Below the pieces are notes generated by a model. That model was not told the DNA's origin. It did no database searches and saw only the letters and a list, made by a program, of their open reading frames with translations. 64,000 nucleotides of DNA from NCBI RefSeq assembly GCF_008831285.2, contig NC_045143.1, forward strand, positions 372,001 through 436,000, written 5' to 3'. The stretch is from Nymphaea colorata (lineage: Eukaryota; Streptophyta; Magnoliopsida; Nymphaeales; Nymphaeaceae). The position numbers were made by a program, and so were the translations under genes. Shown piece by piece: positions 1 to 18,359 of this stretch (within the stretch, counting starts at the first letter, position 1; each line of letters begins with the position of its first letter).

Positions 1-168
1 CTCCTTTCTTTTATTGTTTCAAGTGCAAGTGGATACTTCGACCTATGGAGGTGTAAAAGTTTTTGGGACTGACGTCTGTGAAGTGTGCGTTTTGTGAGCC
101 ATAAATATAGTTGTGGACTCCCATTATGTGCGACATGATGCTTGTCTTATATTAAGAAGCACTTGCAA

Positions 169-265
169 GATGCTTTGACGCATTAAATAGATCCTTGTTT
201 GATGCATTAAGTTGGACCCTTGTTTGATGCATTAAGTTGGACCCTTGTTTGATGCACTTGCTAGG
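169..265. repeat. 25-bp short tandem repeat
   Basis: About three copies of a unit reading roughly GATGCATTAAGTTGGACCC plus TTGTTT. They start near 201, 226 and 251, with a weaker copy just upstream. There is no coding potential. The rest of 1-480 shows no recognisable gene. Confidence 0.8.
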
Positions 266-489
266 TTGAACCATCTAATTAGATATGCTTCTGTTCGCCA
301 TGATCCCCATTGTTCTTTGGTGGTTCCAATCTGCTGACCTATAATTGAGCAGTTTAAGTACATGGTCTTATGATGACGCTTACGGAAGGGACACAACAGA
401 GGCACATTCGCTGATCCAATCTCCTTTGACCATCGAAATGTGCCGATGAATAATTGGCAGTTGTTTTTACCATCGACGAACCGAAGCTA

Positions 490-960
490 TGAAACATGAT
501 AAACGGAAGAAAACAGTGCGAGGGGCCACGGAATTATGCGCATCATATCAAGTAAACCATTAGACTTTGGTCTTTCTCATGGTTATTGGGGGGACAGTAT
601 CTTACAGTTCCAGAGAACGCTCTGATGTGCAATAGCATGTCGACTTAAACGGATGGAAAAAGGTTTGAAGGACTACGCAATTACGTGCGTCATACCAGGT
701 AAACCATTAGACTTGGTCTTTCTCGTGGTTATCTGGGGAGCAGTATCTTACAGCTCCAGAGAACGCGCTGATGCGCTACAGCACGTCGACTTCGGATGGA
801 AACAGGTTTGAGGGACTACGGAATTATGTGCATCATAACAGGTAAACCATTAGAACTTGGTCTTGAAAATTTGCCCAGTTCTCGTGGTTATCTGGGGAGC
901 AGTGTCTTACAGTTCCAGAGAACGCGCTGATGTTGCTACAGCATGTTGACTACTTGCGTG
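490..960. repeat. Three tandem units of about 145 bp
   Basis: Three head-to-tail copies are visible. Each contains a GGAATTATG-like start (near 530, 677 and 820), then GTAAACCATTAGA, a GGTCTTTCTC box, CAGAGAACGC, and a TGACTT-like end. The units differ by scattered substitutions, and the third carries a short insertion (TTGAAAATTTGCCCAG). No open frame spans them. They lie downstream of the methyltransferase gene. The stretch 960-1452 holds nothing else I recognise. Confidence 0.8.
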
Positions 961-1452
961 AAACCCAAAAACAAATCGGGGACAGGTCTTCGCTTTATTG
1001 TCACCCATTCCAAAAACTGTCCAGAACTGCCAGGGTTCTGAGCTGATGCATCACCCAATTGCTGCACGTGGACAAAAAATATCATCCTTTGCAAGCTTCA
1101 AGTGTGAATGGCTTCATCAGAACATCATAACATCATCTGCACGGAAGAGTTGGAGATGACATAAATCAAAACAATAGCAGGAAAGGGAAGTGCGGCGAAA
1201 CTGAGTCAAGCAGCCCCTATTTCATGAATGCCTTGTGAATTAACGTTCCCTAGTCATTTCTACTCTTCATTAAAGTAACATGATATTATAAAATTAGTAC
1301 GTGAAGTACATCGTTAACTGAAAAAAGAAAGGGAATCTCTGCATGTAACTTATGCCACTCACGTCTTGGCTTGATGAAAACAATTGCCACATGGGATTGG
1401 CTCGCCGCATTGTTCCGGTGTGTAGTCTTCAGGCATTGCAAGATGATTCAGC

Positions 1453-7176
<5,724 letters not shown>

Positions 7177-9250
7177 AAACCTTCTTCACTCTCTGTTCAC
7201 CTCCCCTGTCTCCCACGCTTCCCTCCGTTTTTCCTTCCCAGCGGAACAGATTTTTTTGTCGGCCGCGCGTCGTTCCTTGAACGATGAAAAACAAGGCGAT
7301 ATTTTCAAAATATCTTTTTCTAAATGACATATAGGATATTGCTAAAAAGAAAAAACTTTCTAAAACAAATTACAGTTGAAGCTTTAGCAAAATGCATTCA
7401 AATAGCGATGCAAAGGGGGAGCTTATTACTGTTGCTGTAAAGATTGAATGGGGAGGATTCATATTAAAAACGCTCAAATTTGGGGAACTGTTAGTTTTAT
7501 AGAAATAGTTTTTGTTAAGATTTCGTTTTCTAATCAATTCTTGAAACTTTGTCTGTGTATTTGGGGGCACATACCCAAAAGAACCATTTTGCATTCACTC
7601 GCTCTTGAAAATCATCCAAACACACTTCAAACGATTTTTTGGAGACATACAAAATGGAGTTCTGCAGTTTTACTCAGATGTAGGTTTATAAAAATTATGT
7701 AAGAAAAAAATTGAAATTAGTAGCAAAAAACTTTTAAATAAGAAAAAAAATCAACTTGGGTAAAAAGTAACACAAATATTGATTGAGAAATTGGATACAT
7801 CCTTATAATGATATAGCACATATATTATTACAAAAATATATAAAAAATGGATCGAACAAAATACAGGATAAAACTGTTGCAGATTGACTTTGTCCAAGTG
7901 AATGCCCGATAAGCTTGAAAAAGCATGTGAATACAAACTAAGTCAAGTGGAAAATTTTGCATTGTGGCAAACAAACTCAAAAGTAGTGGGCCCTTTGAAA
8001 GTTGAGTGCAGAGCATGTATACCTAGTGGCATTAGGGCATGTTCTGGAGCGCGTTTTTAGCTCGTTTCTTTCATATGAGCGCGGTCTTTGCGTTCATAAT
8101 GGTAGAACCCAATACCTAAGTTGAAAGGTACACCATTCCGAATTAATCTTAAGACGCCCCAAAAAGACCCAGAGGGACGCCCCAAAAAGACCCAGAGGAA
8201 CTGGAGTGAAGGGCCATGCACGAACTTTATTCCCGATACTAAAGTTTTAGAACCTGTTAAAAATTCATGGCACACTTGTTCCCCATTTGTTTCTTCCTAA
8301 TTCAATTTGATGATGGCAGTGACAATTAAAAACAAAAAAAGAAGCAAGGCCATGGCCATCCAGTTGCCATCACAGGACCATCAACTTTTTCTCATAGTGA
8401 TAGCCAGAATTATTGACAACGAAGGCGAGCCAATCCGCTCCCATTATTGCCTCATCAATGGACGATCGAGCCTCAATTATGTGGAAGCAGGTCGCCATTG
8501 ATGTTCAACAAACCCTTCTTTTTTTCTTTTCAAACTTACTAAGATTCGTGAAAAGCTTGCTTCTGAAACACCGAAAACTTGCTTCTCACGTTAAGCTTGT
8601 CGCTATGGCGTGACATAGATTATCCATTCGTTTAAATTTTTGTGCCCTTTTCTGATATCTGATTCTTCTTTAAGGGAAATTGTCATATTCACATGTTCCA
8701 AAACAGAGAACTCTCTCTCTCTCTCTCATCAGCATACAAAGACTGCCAAGGAAAGAACATTCTTCACAATATCGATAATAGACATGATTTTACAGAAGCC
8801 AAAAAACTTACAGATATTATACCCAAAGAGGGAAGGGAGGGGAAGGGGGGTCGATGCCTCCAAGACAGATCAGAACTAGAGACCCAGGAGCAACTACTAA
8901 TTGAAGTACACAGACACCTCATAAGACAACAAATGAGACATCATACCAAGCCTCTCAATCTCCTTTGTGCCTACTATGCAAATGCTGCAAAGGAAACCCC
9001 CAACCTCGTAAATCCTTCTCACTGCTACATACCGAGTTCTAACTATATCAGCAGCATGAACCCCAGAGATGTATATGAAGAAGTAAGAACCACTCATAGT
9101 TCGTACACTGTAGCTGTCCCGCTGGTGTTTCCAAGTCCAGCAAGTAGGGAGACTCTGAGCATAGACAATAGAGGAAAAAAAACTAAAGCAGCACCGGAAT
9201 TTTTCATTCTTCAGGTGCCTAAATGTTGTTTAGTATAATCTCCCTGGGCC
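7177..9250. other. Intergenic region between two minus-strand genes
   Basis: It holds the promoter side of the methyltransferase gene and the 3' flank of the kinase gene. There is a small direct duplication at about 8150-8200 (CGCCCCAAAAAGACCCAGAGG twice) and a short (CT)n at about 8710-8727. The 181-codon plus-strand open frame at 8693-9238 has no family resemblance, starts in the CT repeat and probably overlaps the kinase 3' UTR. I see no supported gene. Confidence 0.6.
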
Positions 9251-12200
9251 TCATGAATACAGTGGTGAATCTGAAGGCCGAGGGTATGGAACTCTGCCAC
9301 CGTTAGCGACATCAGAAGACCGTTGGTTCTTCTGAGCAGGTGCTGCGTTGTGGTGCCGCTTTTCTCTTCTGTGTTCTGACTGAGGGAGTTTGGGTGTTAT
9401 TGGTTCCTGTAATTGCTCTAGATCTACCACAACTTCAGCCATGGTGGGCCTAAACTTTGGCTCCAGAGATAGGCACTGGAGTGCGAGTGCTGCAACTTTG
9501 TGAACAGACTTCATGTTGTACTGGCCTTGCAGCCGGTTATCGAAAACATGAAATAGCCTGCGCTTGCTGTTCAAATAAGGTTTGGCCCACTCCACAAGAC
9601 TGTGCTCTCCAGGAGGCCGGTTCTTATCCACTGAACGTCGTCCAGATAGCATTTCTAGGATGACCACCCCGAAGCTGTATACATCACTCTTTGTAGATAG
9701 ATGGCCTTGAAAATTAGATAAAGCAGGTGCATCAGAATAAGATAAAAACAGCTCTCTCTCTCTCTCTCTCTCTCGTGTGCACCAAAACAGTTGAAGGTAC
9801 CTGTGGCAAGGTATTCAGGGGCCGCATATCCATATGTCCCCATGACCCTTGTTGATACGTGTGTCTTACCATCAGCAGGACCATCTTTTGCCAGCCCAAA
9901 GTCAGAAAGCTTGGCATTATAGTCCTGTATAATGTTAAATAAAGGGCAAGCAAGAATAAGAAGGATGAAACAAACGGAGAAAAGGTATAGAAGCACATAA
10001 ACGGAGATCTAGATGGGCAATTCATACCGAGTCCAACAATATATTTGATGTCTTAAAATCACGATAAATTACTTTAGTTTCAGCACTATGCAGAAAGGCA
10101 AGTCCTTTTGCAGCCCCCAGAGCAACTTTCATCCGAAGGTTCCAAGGAAGTGGCTGGAAGTATGTCCCCCCTGAGCATGAACGTTCAAAATGATACAATG
10201 AGTTCCAGAAAAGGAAAAGAGACATAATCGGAAATAATGATCTATGCATTGAGCTCTTGGAATTGAATTGCTAACACTGATTTAACGACTAAAAACTAAA
10301 AAGATTTTCAACATCCACAGGTTTCTTTCATGCATCCTTAATATCATAAGATACTTTTTTCTTTTTCTCTCTGTTTGGTAGTTTTATCTTACAGCAAAAG
10401 ACTCGAGGTAACTGACGGGGAAATTCTTATTCAAACTACAGTTGTCTCAGATGGAGTTATTTTTAGTTTCCGACTGTTGACTAGTGACACAAATCAGGCT
10501 AATCATTTTAAAGAAGGGTTCCCAAATTTTGATGAAGATTACAAAATCCCCACTGCAAGAACACCCATGAAGTAAAGGGAAGAATTTATAAAGCAGCTTA
10601 TCTACGAAATAGTCCACGCTTTGTACCAATCAATAAAACATTCCATGCAAAACATGGAGAACAGAACTATAACTCAAAGCGCGTCCTTAATCAAACTGCA
10701 GTTGCCGGTGCTGTTATATAGAACACATAGAGGGCCGGTATTATGCACTAGAAGATGAGGAATAACTCACTCCTGAAAAGATGATTTTCCAAACATCCTC
10801 GAAGCATGAACTCGTAAACGAGTAAACGCTGATCATCTTCCAGACAATAGCCAATGAGTTTCACCAAATTTGGGTGAGAGAGCTGTCCCAAATAGTTCAC
10901 CTCCGCCTGCAGGCTCGCAGACATAGCACAAATAAGAAAGCCAATTTATTTAATTACGACGTTCACTGAATAAGCAAATAGATAACAAGTAACATAATTC
11001 TTTCACGCTTTTTATGAACCCTTTGCACCATGGTCGATAATGTTTTGACTCACCAGCCACTCCCTGTGACCCTGAAGCCCCTCCTGATTAAGTCTCTTCA
11101 CAGCAATGGCCAAGCCAGTTCCCGGTTTGGTTGCTGCCAAAGAATTTACATCAATCCAACCTTTGAATACTGAACCAAAACCCCCTTCTCCCAGAACAGA
11201 ATCGGGCCGGAAGTTCCTGGTTGCAGCCTTCAGATCTGAGAAACTGAAGCTCTTCAAGTTTGACGCTTGCAATATCTCGCCCTCGCTTCTTGGAGTCTGA
11301 GGTGGAGCAGTAGATGCTGAGGAAAACTTGCTTAAATTGCTAACGTCTGTCCCATCTCTGCCACACGATTTTGATGAATTGGCACCTTAACAGAAAACGG
11401 CAAAACGAGAGCACTCAGTGATTAGGAAGATACACGAATGACGACCCCTACTATAAAATTAAGCCAATCCTCGACCGTTGACGTAGCAAAAAAACTAACT
11501 AAGAAACTATACTCAACCATCACCAAAAAACAAAAAACCACAGTTAGGCTAGAAAGAGATTCCGTTGAAAAGAAAAAAATGCAAAAATTGCAGGACGAAA
11601 GACAGGGTAGTGAATAAGGTTAACAAAAGAATCAGGTTATTCTTAATTCACAAAGACTCTATATATTGTTTGCGAAATGTGATTGACTTGGGGAAACAAG
11701 TACTGTATAGCCTTGCCAATTTTAAACAATACGGGAAGAGAATAAGAAGACAAAGTAGACCAAAAAGTTCAGCTCTTTATAAACGTGATCACATTGAGAA
11801 GTTTTTTTTTTTTTTTTTTTAAAGAAAAAGAAACCATAGCCGTAGCCAGTTAGGGCCACAGACAGTCGCAACTAAATCTGAACAACCATGCGTAAGATGA
11901 AGAACAAAATATTCCTCTCAGAAAATGAAGCGAGTCGATTTGAAACATAAAGCGTCTAACAAAATTCCATCAAATGCGAAACTCACGCAAGTACTTATAA
12001 TCTTTTTCGACATTAACCAAAAAAATGGTACAACTGAAACGAAGAAGGATCAGCACGCGACTACCTATCTGTTAAGAAGGCGACGAAAGTGACGCTCAAG
12101 TTTTGCAGAGAAACCCGTATAGCTACATAGCAGTTCCGACGGTCCCTTTGAATGAATTGGTTAAGCAAGAAACCTAAGAAGAATTGTTTCCGTAAAGGTC

Positions 12201-12767
12201 TCGGAGCAAAAACTCCAAAAAAATAAATATCTACAAGAGCGGATTTTTAAGCTAATAATTTTGGTAAAAAAATCCAAGCATTTAAAAAAGGCATTTTTCA
12301 ACTAGTGATCTTGCTCGAAGCTCAAAAATTTCCAAAAATAGAACAGTTATTAACTGCCGATCGTAGATTTTCACAAGAGACCAAACAGTAAACAAGCGCG
12401 CGAAGAATAAGAAGTGATTCTAGATAGAGAAACAGAATAGAGCGGAATAACACAACCAGGCAAGCACTTCCTGTCTGAAGGAAGAATCGTCGGAGATCAC
12501 ACAAAAAAACGGGCCAAGGAAACAAAAACAGAACAAGGGGAAAATTGTAGCCGAGAACTCATTTTGAGGCACGATCGCCAAGAAAACCACTCACAGTTCG
12601 CGCAATTAGTCCAGAAACCACATGTAATTGGGGAACAACAGCCAAAGCAAACGAAGGAAAAGTAACATTAATCCGAAGCTCGACCTAAGGCGCAGCGAAT
12701 TACCTGTAGCCGGGACGCTATGGGACGGGCTCACTGCCTTGATTCTGGCAGTCCAGCAATTCCCCAT
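9251..12767 (-). CDS. Receptor-like cytoplasmic kinase, RLCK-VII / PBL (APK1-like) type (6 exons)
   Basis: Exons on the minus strand: 12767-12704, 11385-11054, 10906-10771, 10170-10028, 9924-9801, 9705-9251. They join in frame to 417 aa with GT-AG introns. The protein is a Ser/Thr kinase predicted to act at the plasma membrane downstream of receptor kinases. The N-terminus MGNC gives a myristoylation glycine (2) and a palmitoylation cysteine (4), as in APK1/BIK1-like kinases. The P-loop GEGGFGSV is at 87-94, catalytic Lys at 118 (AVKRL), YRDFKTSN with catalytic Asp 215, DFG Asp at 233, followed by the activation segment [15 protein letters not shown]. It is thus an RD kinase with all key residues present. 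The C-terminal tail after about 345 is rich in basic residues, Pro and Ser, as usual for the subfamily. Introns 2-3 contain unrelated AT-rich sequence, and intron 5 has a (CT)n tract. The exact PBL orthologue cannot be fixed without a tree. Confidence 0.95.
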
Positions 12768-13110
12768 CGCCGATTCACCAGCAGAAGAACATAAGAAGAA
12801 GAAGAAGAAGAAGAACGCAGGATCAGAAGAAAAAGAACAAGCGACCGATAGAAAGCCGCAGAAAATCTAGGGGCTTCGGTCCGCACAGAGGAGGAAGAAG
12901 AGCGAAAGGAGGGCGCACGGGATCCGCGAAGAGGAGAGAGAGAAGGAGACGAAGAACACGCAGGCCAACATCGAGGGCTTTAACGGTCAGAGATGGCGAT
13001 GAGATCCGGATCGGACGGTCCAGAATCAGTCCCTTTGTCCATTTTTTCTACGAGAAGGAGGGGCCAGGGAGGCGAAGAAGCGAGGATTTTTCGCCTTCCA
13101 CCCTTTTTCT
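12768..13110 (-). promoter_or_regulatory. Probable 5' UTR / promoter of the kinase gene, purine-rich on the plus strand
   Basis: Directly upstream of the MGNC start is a GAA-rich tract (about 12791-12815), then GA-rich sequence to about 12965. On the coding strand this reads as a CT-rich leader of the kind common in plant 5' UTRs. I see no confident TATA box, so the assignment rests on position and composition only. Confidence 0.45.
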
Positions 13111-14235
13111 TCTGCAAAATTTTAATACTTAAATAATTCCCGAGGAGACTGAGACAGTTGACCCGCTGATGCCATCGATGGCCGCCGGCCTCCTCTTCGG
13201 TCTACTAATCCGCCCAAAAATATCAGCTACATCCTCAAATCGTCACTTATTTCAATGTTTGTCCTTTTTTTTGAAGTATTTATACAAAGTGGACAAAAAC
13301 GGAAACAATTTTTCTAAAAAGTTGTCCAAACATTAATCAAAATATATTGGTCACTTATCAAACAACATATTTTATTTGATTCTCATGGCGTTACGTCTGC
13401 TGGGTCGCATTGATGTGACGCTCAAACTCTAAGTCTAAGTCATATAGGCTGGGTCACATTGATGTGACGCTCAAACCCAAGAGAAGAGAGCAGAAGGGGG
13501 ACACCGGGAGAGAGGGTGCTTCGACCTTTGCCTAGCGGCTCTTAAGCTCGCAACAAAAATGAAACAGGTTTTTTCTATATGCATTTTTTTGGCATGAATG
13601 AGCCAACTTGGGTGGCTCCTTTGACGTTAATTTTTTTTTTTTTTTTTTTTAATGTGAATGCTTTTAAGGCCGATTTGTTTAAAAAGTTCAGGCCGATCTT
13701 CAGATGCCACCTTAATCATATACTATGGAAAAGGTTGTACTTATTTATTGGAAGCAAACAGCCAAATTAACGATTATTCACATCCAAATCAACTTGTTAT
13801 AAACTGGAAATATCTTCGATTGTCTCATCATGGACCCCGATTTCATGTGGTTGGTGGTCATCCAAATCACTGAAGCTCACATGGATCAATGATTTATAAA
13901 AAACAAGTTTACCAAGCTTTAGCGAGTCACAGGTGGGCGTTGGCATTAATCAACAAACCTAATCTATTGAGTGCATGCTCAAAGGTGTAAGAGAAGAATG
14001 TGGAGGATTTCAAGTTTAATTAAGACCTTAGATCGGGGTTAGGTCACGTGCATGATTCTAGCTGTCCATGATTTGTCTGGTTTTCTATTAAAATTTTCAA
14101 TGAGCGAGAGGTTAACAATACACCGCCCAAAAGACACCCATTCACTAATTTTTTGCATTTTTTTTTCAATTTTGTCGACTCTCTTTCTATCTTTCACTTA
14201 CACTTAATTGGTCAAGTTCCTATTCTAGAGAGCCA
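13111..14235. other. Intergenic, no gene recognised
   Basis: AT-rich with homopolymer runs (poly-T near 13630). One direct repeat of about 26 bp, GGGTCGCATTGATGTGACGC, is found near 13402 and recurs with one change near 13451. No exon-like or family-like peptide was found on either strand. Confidence 0.5.
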
Positions 14236-14697
14236 AATGTAGCGGTAAACAATGAGCTTGAACTCGAACTCAACTCGTTAAAGCTCAGCTCATGAATGAA
14301 TTAGAGCCGAGTCATTTGCTTAAGGAGTCGAGCTCGAGTTCATGAGTCGACTCGTTCAAATGATGGAGTTGAGTTCGAGCTCAACACGTAACTGCTGAGT
14401 CAAGCTGGAGTCTTAATCAAGTCGATATATTCAATCGAGTTTACGAGTTTGACGAGCCTTAATCAAGTCAAACTCGAGCTCAATGTGTAATGATGAATAT
14501 CAATTCTATTCAAACGAGTTTATCGAGCTTTAATCGAGTTGAGCTCGACCTCACCACGTAACTGTCGAGTCAAGCTCAAGCTGCTTCCGTCGAGCTATTC
14601 TCGAGCTCGAGCCAAGTCAAGCTTGGGGTTTCATTAGTCGAACCAAACTCGAGGGGACTGAACTCGGATTCGAATCGACTCGTGTTCACCTCTAACA
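14236..14697 (-). repeat. Inverted, dispersed copy of the 71-bp array family and its flank
   Basis: Rich in GAGCTCGAG and TCGACTCG. The stretch near 14500-14560 (CAATTCTATTCAAACGAG, then TCGAGCTTTAATCGAG) is the reverse complement of the monomer that makes the arrays at 20.4, 33.0 and 38.7 kb. The left edge (AAACAATGAGCTTGAACTCG) mirrors the array flank ending GACTCATTGTCCACCCC at about 22875. The right edge is GTGTTCACCTCTAA. The edges resemble short inverted termini (TTAGRGGTGRACA), compatible with a non-autonomous DNA transposon. That last point is inference. Confidence 0.55.
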
Positions 14698-15043
14698 AAA
14701 TGTAGCCAAGTTGACGGATCCACTTGGCGGATTTGAACCCTTTTTGCTTACCACAAAATACAAAAAAAACATGGGGAAAGCAGGCATTGGGCATTCATTT
14801 AACATGGTTGAAAGCACGGAATGCAGGAGGTTGACATAATCTTCTTTTCTAAAAATCTGGCTTTTTTGTGGTTCAGTCTGTGCCAATCAGCCGTTCGGGT
14901 TAAAAAAAAAAAAAAAAGGCACGCAATGGAATTTTTTTTGTTCTTGGCAGCGAAGTCGTAAGACAAGAACAATGTATAAACGACAACAAATAAATAATAT
15001 TTTAGAAATCTGTTTACATATCGTTTTGGAAATCTAATTCGAT

Positions 15044-15745
15044 ACAATATCTGTACGCAATCAGGGCGCATCGGCCTATATTTGTCGATTTTAAAGTTGT
15101 CTTTTTAAAAAACAATTATTTTTTGTTCATATATATATGTCACGGCTCTCTGTATCAGCGCAACAAGAACGTTTTTGAGTATTTTATGAATTTACCTCAA
15201 TTTATGAAATATTCAATTAACAAAAGTATCAAACTGTTACTGTTCATATAAATCTACCCTATTAAAATAATAGCAATGTGTTACAAAATGGATCTCTTCT
15301 ATTCCCTTATTAAGTTATAGAAATTAGAAACTAGTCGTTAAGTTTGCAAGTTCAATATTTCAAAAACTAAATGAAATTTTGTAGTGAAACAATAATGAGT
15401 TGAGTACTAGGAATGCACATCTTGGTGGGGATCTGCCTAACCCAAACTTATCCTATTAAGTTATTATCAAACTCAGGCTACCTACCTACCTTTTTATGAT
15501 CAGTTCCGCCAGCCAACCCCACATTGTTTTGACAAGTGCCTCAATTTTATTCGCGCTCCCCTCTAGTTTTGCGTGCCATTAGCCGGAATCAAAGGCATGA
15601 CCCCAGACGCCCCATTAATATACTAGAGCAGTGGTAGAGCTAGAAATTTATAAATTGAGAAAAACACACATATGCAATTTTTGAATAAATTAATTGAGGA
15701 AGAAGGGCAAAAAGGTCATTTTCATGTATATAAACATTGTTAAGA
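15044..15745 (+). repeat. Duplication unit 0 (partial, no gene copy)
   Basis: This segment matches the 3' parts of units A-C. CTGTACGCAATC then GCGCATCGGCC at about 15050 recurs at about 27180 and 37908. The block beginning near TCATATATATATGTCACGGC and running to TTTCAAAAA recurs at 19680-19936, 27260-27430 and 37990-38240. AGAGCAGTGGTAGAGC at 15627 recurs at 20213 and 38526. The small gene and the 71-bp array are absent here. Unit 0 is the most diverged partial member of the tandem segmental duplication. Confidence 0.7.
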
Positions 15746-15816
15746 TTTTCTTGCATCGAATTTTAAGCATGTGAATCCGATATTTGGATCTGAGACTCCA
15801 ACCAAGGTTTCAGTTT

Positions 15817-16202
15817 GGTACTTAGATGAGTTTTTAAGAAGGAAAAGAGGTTCACTTTTCCCTAAGCAAGTGTTTCCTAGTCAGTTTGAATGAGATGGGT
15901 TCATGCCATGAATAATGCATAGGTTTTGATATATATATATGGTACTTAGATGAGTTTTTAAGAAGGAAAAGAGGTTCACTTTTCCTTAAGCAAGTGTTTC
16001 CTAGTCAGGTTTGAATGAGATGGGTTCATGCCATGAATAATGCATAGGTTTTGATATATATATATGGTACTTAGATGAGTTTTTAAGAAGGAAAAGAGGT
16101 TCACTTTTCCCTAAGCAAGTGTTTCCTAGTCAGGTTTGAATGAGATGGGTTCATGCCATGAATAATGCATAGGTTTTGATATATATATATATATATATAT
16201 AT
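15817..16202. repeat. Three tandem copies of a 124-bp unit
   Basis: Units start with GGTACTTAGATGAG at 15817, 15941 and 16066 and are almost identical. Each ends in a TGATATATATATAT tract, the last expanded to about 25 bp. High identity implies recent expansion. The following stretch 16203-17240 has a GC-richer block (16630-17140) with long opposing open frames (167 codons plus, 105 codons minus), but I recognise no family and no codon signature. Confidence 0.85.
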
Positions 16203-18359
16203 AAACAATCTAAATCGAATGAATAATCAGGTATAATCCACCACCAGGGCGGAAGGAGGGGGGCCTGCCTAGGCCGTGACCCCGCCCCATGTTTAGTTTG
16301 ACCCTATCCAAATAAGCTCGTTCGACCATTTGGCCCGCCCCTCAAAAAAAATCCTTGCTCCCACCAGTGCTTAATATGTGGATCTAGACATCCATCCAGA
16401 TCCAGCCCAAAGACTTCTCCCGCTTCGCTTGCCCATGCATTTCTCCATCAACATTCCTTGCGAAGAAAACGCCCGAAGTTTAAAACACACAAAACAACTA
16501 AACAAGTGGTGAAAAGAAAAAGAAAGCAAGTCAAACGCGCTACCTTTTGAAAATCATAAAAGTTGGACCACTTTTCCAAATTTGATAAAAATTACGGTAC
16601 TCTGTGAAATTTTAATAATTTAGTAAAGCAACTTGTTGACGACGCTGACGCTCCTCAATAGTGGCTTTGTCGGACCTCCAACATCGGGCTCATTCCAGCC
16701 GTTGATTTCGCCCCTCTTGTGTCGATCAGGGCCGTCCGATCTTGAAGGCTCTAGTCTCCGCTTCTTCATCGTCCAAAAGCGAGAGTGCATGCGGTTCCGA
16801 GATGAGACTGAACCGGAGCAGATCTTATCAGATAAGAAACTAAGTTCAAATCTAAGTAAAACAAAATCCAGATCGGATATCCAAATCATAAGGTCCACGA
16901 TCCAATTGACCAAGTTGGTGGCGAGGGTTAGGCTCAAGACCAGGTCTCCCTTTTTGGGCTCGGTTCCAGAAAGAATTGTGGACCCATATTCGCCTGTATC
17001 GGGTCATGACAAAGTCAAGGGAAAGAAGTCAACAGCTTTTTTCTCGGGGCACATGAAGCGGGCCCCAGGGTTAGGCGAAGAATTCGGTCAAGAGGCCCAC
17101 GCTCAGCAGGAGTTGGTATTCACTGGCTGGTTCTAAATCCGGACCCTACACTGGATTAGGCCATAAAGATCATGGATCCAGATCCAGATCCATAACCATA
17201 GCCATCAAAGTTTTGATCTTTTGTGACTTAAGAAGATTGAAAATAAATAGTAAATTTGCTAGGACCACCATACCTCATTCTTGTGGGAAGTACTCCAATG
17301 CTATTTCTAGAAATTAATGAAGCTTATGTTACGTTACAGGCATACATATTTTCAATTGAAATTGAATAAGAAGCAATAGTTTGAATCTTATTGAAATCAA
17401 GGAAACGATTTTACTGAGAATTATGGAACATATATAAAAGGTTCAAGATGTTACCATGTAACATTCTTGAATCAACAATGCAAAGGCATATCATTGAGAA
17501 ATAATATTAATGTATCCTGGTTATGATATAAGCGGAAAAATAATGTGATACATTTAGTACAATGAATTTTGCAATTCCATCAAGTTGGCACACCATGCTT
17601 TGATTTCTTTATGATATTCAAAAAACACACTTTACATTTTACAAGCTTAACACTAATTCTACGAACTTTTGAAATTTCATCGACCATCTTAGACTTTGAG
17701 ATTTATAATCGGTACATTGCAATGAACCTGAAAGTGCTGCCCTCTCAATGGAATAAAACAACTTCCTCCTAAAATTCCTCTCCAACATCAAAATTGCACT
17801 TTCTTCCGTAGAATGGTCATCTGTAGTAATAAAAGAAAAATCTTAACCGACATATATGCTACATACCCTAAAAAGTAGTGGGACATATATGATATTCTTA
17901 TCACATTTTTTTGCCAAAATTGTTTCATTTTATGATGTACTTGAAGTATTTAGCTTCTTGTCATTTAATTTTAAATTTCAGACTACCCATGTTGGCATGT
18001 AAAATGGGTATGGTGAATCCATTTGGGTCAATACGAACATGACACTAAGGAATCCTCTTAGTTGTAGTTTTAATAACTTGAGGTGTTGGATTGGTGTGTA
18101 GTAAGATATGTGCCATTACAAGTGGAGAAGATGGGAGAAATCATATGTTTCCATTTGCTACATATTCTTTATTAGTAAAAAGAAAAAAGAAATACCACAA
18201 TTTTCACATGATGAATGAATATATATTGCATTGTATTCCAGTCTCATGCTTGAATTTTAACCTTTCCGAAGGACATAATCGAATGTCTCAGTTCGCAGAC
18301 ATATTGCCGGGAAACTCGTAAGAGGGCTTTGCTCGTGAAATGACAGACCGGTGAAGCCG

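Noticed and set aside
8693..9238. 181-codon plus-strand frame
   Set aside because: It starts in a CT repeat, has no family-like features, and overlaps the likely 3' UTR of the kinase gene.
16633..17136. 167-codon plus-strand frame with an opposing 105-codon frame
   Set aside because: It lies in GC-richer DNA where chance frames are longer. No recognisable domain, and the two strands are equally open.
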